Shown here: in pieces, positions 22,042-28,752 of the stretch
Position numbering within the stretch: position 1 is the stretch's first letter
Layout of the letters: the number at the start of each line of letters is the position of its first letter
Assembly (NCBI GenBank): GCA_030650875.1
Contig: JAUSDK010000018.1
Span: forward strand, 1 to 48,989
Source: Polaromonas sp.
GTDB taxonomy: Bacteria > Pseudomonadota > Gammaproteobacteria > Burkholderiales > Burkholderiaceae_C
Reading direction: 5' to 3'
Length of the DNA: 48,989 bases
Made by a program: the position numbers and the translations under genes
Notes under the pieces: generated by a model
What the model was told of the DNA's origin: nothing
Seen by the model: the letters and a program-made list of their open reading frames with translations, nothing else
Databases searched by the model: none

Positions 22042-22395
22042 TTAGTTAACATAATATACATCGTGGAATGTCGGCAATCTACCTGCCGAAGCGTCGGGCC
22101 CTGACAACAGCAAAACTGTCACCACGCCAGCCGCCATCGTGGCCTTTCCCAAAATTGCCTTTAAGACCTCGCCTCTACGCGATCCTTTTGCTCTTTCGAT
22201 GATCGCGGCGATTGCGGCCTCTCTTGGGTTCTCTCCAGCTATAGCGGCTAATTCCGCTGCCGTTTCCGGTGTGATGGTTCGATCTTTTTTCAAGTTCGAA
22301 ATCGTTTGCTGATGTACTCCCATGCGCTCGGCTAGCTGCTTGTCTGACCCGCACACTTTTGACGCTTTGTCAATTAGGGTTTTAAGTTCTTGCAT
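22042..22395 (-). CDS. Phage HTH repressor-like protein (3' end crosses the att core)
   Basis: HTH: KQLAERMGVHQQTISNLKKDRTITPETAAELAAIAG; C-terminal hydrophobic segment; divergent to the phage operon. Confidence 0.85.
   Translation of the reverse strand: MQELKTLIDKASKVCGSDKQLAERMGVHQQTISNLKKDRTITPETAAELAAIAGENPREAAIAAIIERAKGSRRGEVLKAILGKATMAAGVVTVLLLSGPDASAGRLPTFHDVYYVN
22055..22068. repeat. attL core (14-bp direct repeat, dif-like site)
   Basis: TATACATCGTGGAA; on the minus strand TTCCACGA|TGTATA|TTATGTTAACT resembles the dif central region plus XerD arm. Confidence 0.85.
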
Positions 22396-22424
22396 GTAAC
22401 AACCTCGTTTACTATGATCCGCTC

Positions 22425-22444
22425 ATTAAACAACTTTGTTTAAT
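22425..22444. promoter_or_regulatory. Putative phage operator palindrome
   Basis: ATTAAACAA-ct-TTGTTTAAT perfect 9-bp arms between the repressor and the early operon. Confidence 0.65.
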
Positions 22445-22527
22445 TTTCTGGTTGAATCTTCTTTCTCGGACTCTAAGGCTTTTCGTCGGTGGGAACACCA
22501 TAAATCTACTTCTTTTGGAAAAAAATC

Positions 22528-22821
22528 ATGATCAAAATCGCAATCACCTCACCTGAAATCCGCGAAATGAAGGGCATCGGCAAGACCTCCGGCAAGCCGT
22601 ACCACATGCGCATTCAAAACGCCCATGCCTTCACCGTTGACAAAGACGGCACCGTCGCAGAATTCCCTGACAAATTCGAAATCGCCCTTGACGCAGACCA
22701 GACCCCATACGCTCGCGGTCACTACACCCTGAGCCCTGCTGCCGTGTTTGTGTCTCGCGATGGTCGGCTTGAAGTGCGCCCTCGCCTGATTCCCATGGTC
22801 GCCGCTCCTAAAGCTGCCTGA
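22528..22821 (+). CDS. Phage ssDNA-binding protein (gpV-like)
   Basis: 97 aa, MIKIAITSPEIREMKGIGKTSGKPYHMRIQNAHAF; first gene of the phage operon. Confidence 0.75.
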   Translation: MIKIAITSPEIREMKGIGKTSGKPYHMRIQNAHAFTVDKDGTVAEFPDKFEIALDADQTPYARGHYTLSPAAVFVSRDGRLEVRPRLIPMVAAPKAA

Positions 22822-22823
22822 TC

Positions 22824-23039
22824 ATGGCCCCCGCCGATGTTGAGCAAATTCACCACATTGCACGCCTGGCGATTCTCGCCATGTGCGCCCGTGGTGTTGC
22901 TGGCGCCGAGTTCGAAGCTTCGGACGAAGTACATACGGTACGCCTTACCGTTTCGCGTCCTGTCGAGGGTGAACAAGCCGCTATCGACCTCGAATTTTTC
23001 GGTTTGTCGTCTGTCCCCATTGGAGGCGTCGCGCTATGA
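22824..23039 (+). CDS. Phage small hypothetical protein
   Basis: Tightly packed between coupled phage genes. Confidence 0.6.
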   Translation: MAPADVEQIHHIARLAILAMCARGVAGAEFEASDEVHTVRLTVSRPVEGEQAAIDLEFFGLSSVPIGGVAL

Positions 23040-23245
23040 CCATCGCAACCACGGCCAATAAAGGCATCCCCGACAAGACGCAGGAGATTTACCGTTTCCT
23101 GTGGATTGGTTCCGCTGGTCCACGGGTTCGCCTGTTCGAGTCGCTTGCCGTGTTCACCGGTTACGTTCGCGAGTGCCGTTCAATCCTCGGTGATGATCAT
23201 GTGACTTTCCGCACGCCCTTCCTCGCTGTTGGGACGTTTCACTGA
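23036..23245 (+). CDS. Phage small hypothetical protein
   Basis: ATGA overlap with the upstream ORF. Confidence 0.55.
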   Translation: MTIATTANKGIPDKTQEIYRFLWIGSAGPRVRLFESLAVFTGYVRECRSILGDDHVTFRTPFLAVGTFH

Positions 23246-23475
23246 TGGCCGCCGACCAGTTCAGCATGTTTGAGCCTCGCGGCAAAGACCTCGCCAGCTT
23301 GGCGAGTTTCCACCTCCGTACCTTTGAACATGAATTCAAGGTCGCTGGTAACTTGGCTATGTCCGGTTTTGCTGCTGCCAGCAAGTCCCGGGACGATATG
23401 GCCAACGCTGCCTTTGATCGCGCCCTTGTTTGTGAAATGGCGTTGCAATTTGAATTGCTGGCGGGTCTGGTATGA
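23245..23475 (+). CDS. Phage small hypothetical protein
   Basis: TGATG overlap with the upstream ORF. Confidence 0.55.
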   Translation: MAADQFSMFEPRGKDLASLASFHLRTFEHEFKVAGNLAMSGFAAASKSRDDMANAAFDRALVCEMALQFELLAGLV

Positions 23476-23618
23476 AGCCAATCATTCACGTTTGGTTTAA
23501 GTGTCCAGATTTCGGCGTTAATGATGAATGCTGCACTTTGGCTAATTGGCCTGCGCTCCGTAAGTCTTTGGGCGCTCGGCGGATTATTCGCGTCCAACTT
23601 GTCGGGTCTTTGGCATGA
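23472..23618 (+). CDS. Phage 48-aa hypothetical protein (not in the ORF track)
   Basis: MKPIIHVWFKCPDFGVNDECCTLANWPALRKSLGARRIIRVQLVGSLA; ATGA overlaps on both sides. Confidence 0.5.
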   Translation: MKPIIHVWFKCPDFGVNDECCTLANWPALRKSLGARRIIRVQLVGSLA

Positions 23619-24463
23619 GCGCGGCGAAGGCGACGATGCAGGCCGCGCCTCGCGCGGCTGCTTCCGGCGGCGAAGCCGCGGGGCTTGTCCCATTTAAAAC
23701 AAGTCTTGAAACAAGACTTAAGCACTCCGTAAACCTTTCTGCACCCGCCTGTGCGGAACGCCGGGTGAAGCGCCTTAAGCGCTCCGTGTGGGCCTCTGGA
23801 CACCTCCACGGCATCGCGTACAAGGGTTTTCGGCCTCCGGTTTGCTGGTTTGTCACTTTGACCTACAAGGGCCTTTCGGACTGGCGCGCAGATCACATTT
23901 CAAAGGCCATCCAAGGCTTTCGGAACTGGTGCCAGTCCAAAGGGGTGCCCTGCCGTTATACGTGGGTCGGTGAACTGCAAAAACGCGGCGCTGTTCACTA
24001 TCACCTCCTGGTCTGGCTCCCGGTTGGCGTCAAGATGCCGTTTTGGGACAAGCCCACCCGTAAAAAGTTCGGCCATCGCCTGCCCTTCTGGCCTCACGGC
24101 ATGACGAATACGCAGGAAGCGTATTCCGGCGTCGGCTATCTCATGAAGTACCTGTCCAAGCTCGGCGAATTAACCGTTTTCCCCAAGGGAATCAGGCTTT
24201 ATGGCATCGGCGGCCTCGATGCTGCCGCCCGTGCTGTCCGTGGCTGGTTCAACCTGCCAGAGTGGGCCAAGCTGGAGCATGGCGTAGGCGACCTTGTGCG
24301 TAAAAAGGTCGGTCTTATTGTCCGCGCCACTGGCGAGATTCTCGCCCCCGCCTTTAGCTGCCGCCTCGCTGGTGGCTGTCTGGAGATCACGCAGCTTCGG
24401 GACTTGCCCGAACGCTTCCACGTGAGTGCCTATTCAACTTTTCCAAGGGTGATTTATGGATGA
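23615..24463 (+). CDS. HUH-type rolling-circle replication initiator (phage Rep, pII-like)
   Basis: FVTLTYKG (motif I), AVHYHLLVWLP (HxH motif II), YSGVGYLMKYLSK (Tyr motif III). Confidence 0.85.
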   Translation: MSAAKATMQAAPRAAASGGEAAGLVPFKTSLETRLKHSVNLSAPACAERRVKRLKRSVWASGHLHGIAYKGFRPPVCWFVTLTYKGLSDWRADHISKAIQGFRNWCQSKGVPCRYTWVGELQKRGAVHYHLLVWLPVGVKMPFWDKPTRKKFGHRLPFWPHGMTNTQEAYSGVGYLMKYLSKLGELTVFPKGIRLYGIGGLDAAARAVRGWFNLPEWAKLEHGVGDLVRKKVGLIVRATGEILAPAFSCRLAGGCLEITQLRDLPERFHVSAYSTFPRVIYG

Positions 24464-24596
24464 CGATTTCGACATGACTATGCAATGTGAGGACTGCGGC
24501 TGCGACGCTGATGTTCAGTCTTTTAGTCGCGGCGGTGCTACTGGCGAGCACTACTACAAATGTCCCGACTGTGGGGCGGTTCAAGACGAGGATTAA
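24456..24596 (+). CDS. Phage zinc-ribbon microprotein (46 aa, not in the ORF track)
   Basis: MDDDFDMTMQCEDCGCDADVQSFSRGGATGEHYYKCPDCGAVQDED with CxxC...CxxC; overlaps the Rep stop. Confidence 0.6.
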   Translation: MDDDFDMTMQCEDCGCDADVQSFSRGGATGEHYYKCPDCGAVQDED

Positions 24597-24609
24597 AGCT
24601 TTCATCCTG

Positions 24610-24642
24610 TAGCGCACCAACGTTGAGAAACGCCGTGCGCTA
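24610..24642. promoter_or_regulatory. Inverted repeat in the gap before the coat gene
   Basis: TAGCGCAC-(17 nt)-GTGCGCTA perfect 8-bp arms; the only sizeable gap inside the phage operon. Confidence 0.5.
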
Positions 24643-24679
24643 TGGGCTGAGATTTTTCAGCGATTCAAGAAAGTGCATC

Positions 24680-24901
24680 ATGAACAAAGTTAACAAATTC
24701 GCTCGTTTTTCCGTCCCTGCCCTGGTTGCTGCTGGCTCCCTCGCCGCCATGTCCAGTGCGCACGCCGTGATTGACACCGCCGCCGCAACCACCGGCATTG
24801 CAGACGCACAAACCGCCGTGCTGGTCGTCCTGGGTTCAATGATCACGATGGGCGCTGCAATCTTCGGCGTGAAGCGCATCCTCCGCCTGATCGGCCGCTG
24901 A
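24680..24901 (+). CDS. Major coat protein (pVIII-like) with signal peptide
   Basis: Signal peptide ending AHA, short acidic/amphipathic N-term, TM TAVLVVLGSMITMGAAIFG, basic C-term KRILRLIGR. Confidence 0.8.
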   Translation: MNKVNKFARFSVPALVAAGSLAAMSSAHAVIDTAAATTGIADAQTAVLVVLGSMITMGAAIFGVKRILRLIGR

Positions 24902-24903
24902 TC

Positions 24904-25221
24904 ATGAACGCGAGCAACGCCGCGCTGGCTACGCTCGCAACTGCGGGGATTGAGGTCGCTCAGACCGCCGTCCTCGTGGTTCTTGGCGCTCTCATTGCGT
25001 TTGCTGCTGCAACCTATGGAACCATCAAAGTTTTGGGTATGTTCGGGGTGAATGTGGCCCCTCCATCATCCGGCACGTCCACCGCCTCCGTCCTAGATGC
25101 GGAACATGCTTATGATCGTAGGGCCTTCGAGCATGAAGCAAAAAATGATGATTCGTGGGGTGACGAGTGGAGCAACGCCAGCGGCACCGGTTCCGCTGAC
25201 GTTTCAAAGTGGCGGTACTAA
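24904..25221 (+). CDS. Second coat-like protein, paralogous TM core with long hydrophilic tail
   Basis: GIEVAQTAVLVVLGALIAFAAATYG matches the GIADAQTAVLVVLG core of the upstream coat protein; no signal peptide. Confidence 0.65.
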   Translation: MNASNAALATLATAGIEVAQTAVLVVLGALIAFAAATYGTIKVLGMFGVNVAPPSSGTSTASVLDAEHAYDRRAFEHEAKNDDSWGDEWSNASGTGSADVSKWRY

Positions 25222-25401
25222 ATGGCTGAATCCATTACCTGCGCTGATGCAACATGTACGTTGTTGGTCGGCCCACTTCCCGCGACTGCTGACGATTACG
25301 CCGCCGTGTCTGTCGTTTTCGGCTTGACTCTCACGGCGGCTTGCGTCATATGGGGCGTCAAGCAAGTCTATAACCTTTTGAAAAACCGGCCTGAGTCATG
25401 A
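25222..25401 (+). CDS. Phage minor coat/membrane protein (59 aa, not in the ORF track)
   Basis: MAESITCADATCTLLVGPLPATADDYAAVSVVFGLTLTAACVIWGVKQVYNLLKNRPES; ATGA overlap with the next gene. Confidence 0.6.
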   Translation: MAESITCADATCTLLVGPLPATADDYAAVSVVFGLTLTAACVIWGVKQVYNLLKNRPES

Positions 25402-26723
25402 CCTATGCAAGACCCTGTACTACTTTCGTTCGCGTTCTCGTTGGGGTTCTTGCTTTGGCTGCTTTTCCGCTGAACGCTAACGCTGCTTCCACCGCTGCGC
25501 CTTCGGCGTTTGATCGTTTCATGCATCAAGCCACGGGTGCAGGTAAGCAAACGGTCGGATTCAGCAAAGAGGGCGTCCCGCTGGTTTCTCCGGGGGTACC
25601 CACAATCACACCTGATGGCGGTTTGCCACGTGTCGATGGGGCGGGAAGTATTCCCAATCCGTCCGGTAACCGAGTTCCGGTTGGCGCTACTGGCCGTATC
25701 CCTGCTGCTGAGGTTGGCAAAGCTGTTGGCCGTGCGCTCGTCAAGATTGCCGGGCCGTTGGCTGTTGGTGTTGCAATTTATGACCTCGCCAAAGAATTAG
25801 GCTTTGGGCTTGACAATTCCTCCGGCCCTCTTGTTGTTTCAAAAACTGCAACAGGCAAAGATATCTGTATACCGGTTATGCCTGCACCTGCTAATTTTGG
25901 CGGTGGTGCTTGTAGTTGGGCTAAGCCTTGGCGTGTCTATGACCCTGCTTACAATGCTTCTAATAATTCGTGTACTGCCACCGTTTATTGTTCTGACACT
26001 GCATCTAACTACCCTAATTTATCGAGTAATAAGGACGTGTCGGGATCTACTGCCCTTGCCTCTCCACCACCGCCTGCGACTTCACCGTCCTCCACTCAGG
26101 AGCTCCTTGATGTGGTAGCGGCTAAGTCTGTTTGGCCCTCGACGTCTAATATTGCTCGCGCTCTCGCTCAGTCCTCCGAGCTTGACCCATCCGTCAAGCT
26201 CCAGCCGTTACCATTGACCATTACTGGCCCTGCTACTTCGGTTGGTCCGTCCACGACGACGAACAACACGACGAACAACACGACAAAGACTGAGAACGTC
26301 ACTTACAACCACACTTATGAGGGGCCGAACGTCACGACCACTACTGTTACGGTGACCAATATTACAAATAATACGACCGGCGAAACTGTCAGTTCTGAAA
26401 CTAAAACAGACACGCCGCCTCCGGTCGAAGAACCCCCAGAGGACGAGTGCAAAACCCATCCGAATCGCGCCGGATGCGTTGACCTGGGCGATGCGCCAGC
26501 CGCTGAAAAGCTTAGTAATCTAGATCAGGCCGTAACCGTCACCACTGTTGCTTTTGCTGGTTCTGCTTCCTGTCCTCCACCGATCACTTTTATGGTGATC
26601 GGTCGCAGCTACTCCATTTCATACGTCGAATTGTGCAATCGCTTAGCCGTTCTGAAGTGGCTGTTTATGGCCATCGCCGCCGTGATGGGTGCATGGATAC
26701 TCGCTGAAAGCTTGAGGGTCTAA
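25398..26723 (+). CDS. Adsorption/attachment protein (pIII position, TspB-like)
   Basis: Signal peptide, long variable ectodomain, Thr/Asn-rich linker, Cys-containing C-term and terminal TM anchor; lies directly upstream of the pVI/Zot genes. Confidence 0.75.
   Translation: MTYARPCTTFVRVLVGVLALAAFPLNANAASTAAPSAFDRFMHQATGAGKQTVGFSKEGVPLVSPGVPTITPDGGLPRVDGAGSIPNPSGNRVPVGATGRIPAAEVGKAVGRALVKIAGPLAVGVAIYDLAKELGFGLDNSSGPLVVSKTATGKDICIPVMPAPANFGGGACSWAKPWRVYDPAYNASNNSCTATVYCSDTASNYPNLSSNKDVSGSTALASPPPPATSPSSTQELLDVVAAKSVWPSTSNIARALAQSSELDPSVKLQPLPLTITGPATSVGPSTTTNNTTNNTTKTENVTYNHTYEGPNVTTTTVTVTNITNNTTGETVSSETKTDTPPPVEEPPEDECKTHPNRAGCVDLGDAPAAEKLSNLDQAVTVTTVAFAGSASCPPPITFMVIGRSYSISYVELCNRLAVLKWLFMAIAAVMGAWILAESLRV
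26256..26284 (+). repeat. 12-bp tandem repeat (about 2.4 copies) in the pIII-like gene
   Basis: acgacgaacaac acgacgaacaac acgac. Confidence 0.8.
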
Positions 26724-26726
26724 ATC

Positions 26727-27008
26727 ATGAATTGGGCGTCCTTCCTGATCACCCTCGCGGGGCCTCTCGCGCTCCGTGTCCTGACAGCTGTCGGCCTCGG
26801 CACTGTGACCTTCACCGGCCTCACGATCGCCATACAGTCTCTGATTGACTCTGCTGTGACCAACTGGGCCAGCCTTCCCGGTGACGTCCTGGGCCTTGCC
26901 GGTGTCGCTGGCCTACCTCAGTCCATCGGCATCATTTGCGGTGCCATGGTGGCGCGTGCTGGTATGTGGGCCGCTGTCAGTGCTACCCGTTTCGTGATGG
27001 GCAAATAA
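26727..27008 (+). CDS. DUF2523-like inner membrane protein (pVI-like)
   Basis: About 93 aa, multiple TM segments, between the pIII-like and Zot genes. Confidence 0.75.
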   Translation: MNWASFLITLAGPLALRVLTAVGLGTVTFTGLTIAIQSLIDSAVTNWASLPGDVLGLAGVAGLPQSIGIICGAMVARAGMWAAVSATRFVMGK

Positions 27009-28309
27009 TGATCTACCTGATCACCGGTGTTCCCGGTTCCGGGAAAACCCTCTACGCCGTTTCAACCCTCGTCAAAAAGCTGTCTGAGGAAATGGTCACC
27101 CTCAAGGATGGCACCACGCAAAAGCGCCGCCTCGTCGTCGATGGCGTCCCCGATCTGCTGCTTGATCATGAAATGTTGGCACCTGGCACTGTGGACGGTG
27201 ACGGTAATTGCCTCGCAGGTGAAGGGGATGGTCTTTGGAACTGGCACACCTGGTGCAAGCCCGGTGACGTTATTTTTGTTGACGAGGTGCAAAGGTGGTG
27301 GCGTCCACGCGGCATGGGCACAAAGCCACCTGGCGAAATCAAGGCACTAGAAACGCACCGGCACAAGGGCGTGGATATTGTCATCGTCACGCAAAACCCG
27401 ATGCTGCTTGACCAGAACGTCCGGCGCTTAGTTGGCCGACATATGCATGTTCGCCGTATGTTCGGCATGGGTCGGGCTGTGATCTATGACTGGGACGGCT
27501 GTTCCGTCGATGTGCACCGAACCAAAACCGCCACCGTCAGCTATTGGGGATACCCCAAAAAAGCCTTTGCGCTCTATAAATCGTCCGAGCTTCACACCAA
27601 GCAAAAGCAAAAAATTCCGCCCTGGCTGATTGTTCCCGTGCTTGGACTGGTCGCCGCCGTGTTCCTCGGTCCCAAAGCCTTTGGCGTCCTCTCCGGCTCC
27701 ATGACCGGCAAAGGCGTTACAACCTCCGTCAGTTCAGTGGTTCCGATTCCAGCACCCGGTGCTTCTGCTCCCACGACAAAAACGGTGGTCACATCGTCGG
27801 TTGTTACGTCACCGCTTCCCGGTTCGCCAGCTTCTTCACCAGCTCAGCAACAACCATCCGATCAACCGCCCGCCGTTGCCTTCAATGAAAAACCTCCTGC
27901 TTTTTCCGGCTGCGCTGCAACTAAAAAATCCTGCTCCTGCTTTGATTCCACCGGTACAGCTTTCCTGAAATCGGCAGAGTTCTGCGCCGCTACCGTTTCT
28001 GCTGGCGCTGATAAAACCCTTCCAGCCTCCGCGCTCCCGGATGGCCCTTTTATCCCGCGTCCGCTGTCCATCGCTGAGCTTGATATTTCCAACTTCGTGC
28101 ATAAGCGGGGCCGCATCCACCGCCCCCCCACTGCGACGCTCTACGCTGTCGAACTGGATTTCTCCGCACCCGATGGCGAAGCCATGCAGCGAAGCGGTAA
28201 CGTTCAAGGGGTACCCGCCGAACCAGCCAAGGCCAATATTCCCGCCGTGATTGGTGCCACTCCCTCACCTGGTGCACCTCCAAACCTCGCCGCGAAGCGC
28301 ACCGGTTAA
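27008..28309 (+). CDS. Zot-family assembly ATPase (pI-like)
   Basis: Walker A GVPGSGKT, Walker B VIFVDEVQRWW, THRHKGVDIVIVTQNP; TM after the N-terminal ATPase domain. Confidence 0.92.
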   Translation: MIYLITGVPGSGKTLYAVSTLVKKLSEEMVTLKDGTTQKRRLVVDGVPDLLLDHEMLAPGTVDGDGNCLAGEGDGLWNWHTWCKPGDVIFVDEVQRWWRPRGMGTKPPGEIKALETHRHKGVDIVIVTQNPMLLDQNVRRLVGRHMHVRRMFGMGRAVIYDWDGCSVDVHRTKTATVSYWGYPKKAFALYKSSELHTKQKQKIPPWLIVPVLGLVAAVFLGPKAFGVLSGSMTGKGVTTSVSSVVPIPAPGASAPTTKTVVTSSVVTSPLPGSPASSPAQQQPSDQPPAVAFNEKPPAFSGCAATKKSCSCFDSTGTAFLKSAEFCAATVSAGADKTLPASALPDGPFIPRPLSIAELDISNFVHKRGRIHRPPTATLYAVELDFSAPDGEAMQRSGNVQGVPAEPAKANIPAVIGATPSPGAPPNLAAKRTG

Positions 28310-28373
28310 AACCAACTGCTGCTTGCCCGCCGCTTGAAAAACCGGTTTCCTGTCACTCGTTTATCATCTGGCC

Positions 28374-28589
28374 ATGGCTATGGATGACCGCGACTGGTAC
28401 CGTGATTTACTTCGTGAAAAAGCACGTTACGTTGAGCGTGCCCATTTCCGCAAGTCTGTCAATTCTCGTGGTTCACCTGGCTTGCGGTCTGCGCCTCGCC
28501 CTTGGCATCCTGTTTTGATCGTGTTGCTCACTGCGTCAATTTTCCTGGCTGTATTCGCCGTTCTCAAACTAATTTCAAAATTCGTTTGA
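28374..28589 (+). CDS. Phage small membrane protein
   Basis: 71 aa with one C-terminal TM (HPVLIVLLTASIFLAVFAVLKLI); last ORF before the terminator. Confidence 0.5.
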   Translation: MAMDDRDWYRDLLREKARYVERAHFRKSVNSRGSPGLRSAPRPWHPVLIVLLTASIFLAVFAVLKLISKFV

Positions 28590-28596
28590 CGTAAAA

Positions 28597-28616
28597 AAAC
28601 CCCTTCGCAGGGGTTT
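28597..28616 (-). terminator. Hairpin terminator, stronger on the minus strand
   Basis: AAACCCC-ttcgca-GGGGTTT; the minus-strand transcript ends in seven Us, the plus strand only three. Confidence 0.75.
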
Positions 28617-28684
28617 GGACTGGTTAACAGTTCAAAAATCGTACGCTGTTTAGATGCCCCAAAACGGCCTCATTTGGAACGGTG

Positions 28685-28698
28685 TATACATCGTGGAA
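28685..28698. repeat. attR core (14-bp direct repeat)
   Basis: Identical TATACATCGTGGAA 6630 bp from the left copy. Confidence 0.85.
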
Positions 28699-28752
28699 GA
28701 TCAAAAAACCGTCACACGACCAAGAAACCAAAGCTGCTCATGCCACCTTGGA

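Larger units (their letters stand above)
22055..28698. mobile_element. Integrated filamentous phage (inovirus-type), unit length 6630 bp
   Basis: 14-bp direct repeats TATACATCGTGGAA at both ends; SSB, HUH Rep, coat genes, pIII/TspB-like, pVI-like and Zot in canonical modular order; terminator at the end. Confidence 0.93.

Noticed and set aside
27008-28309. Zot as a bona fide toxin
   Set aside because: The N-terminal Walker ATPase is the phage assembly (pI) domain; nothing in the sequence supports toxin activity.
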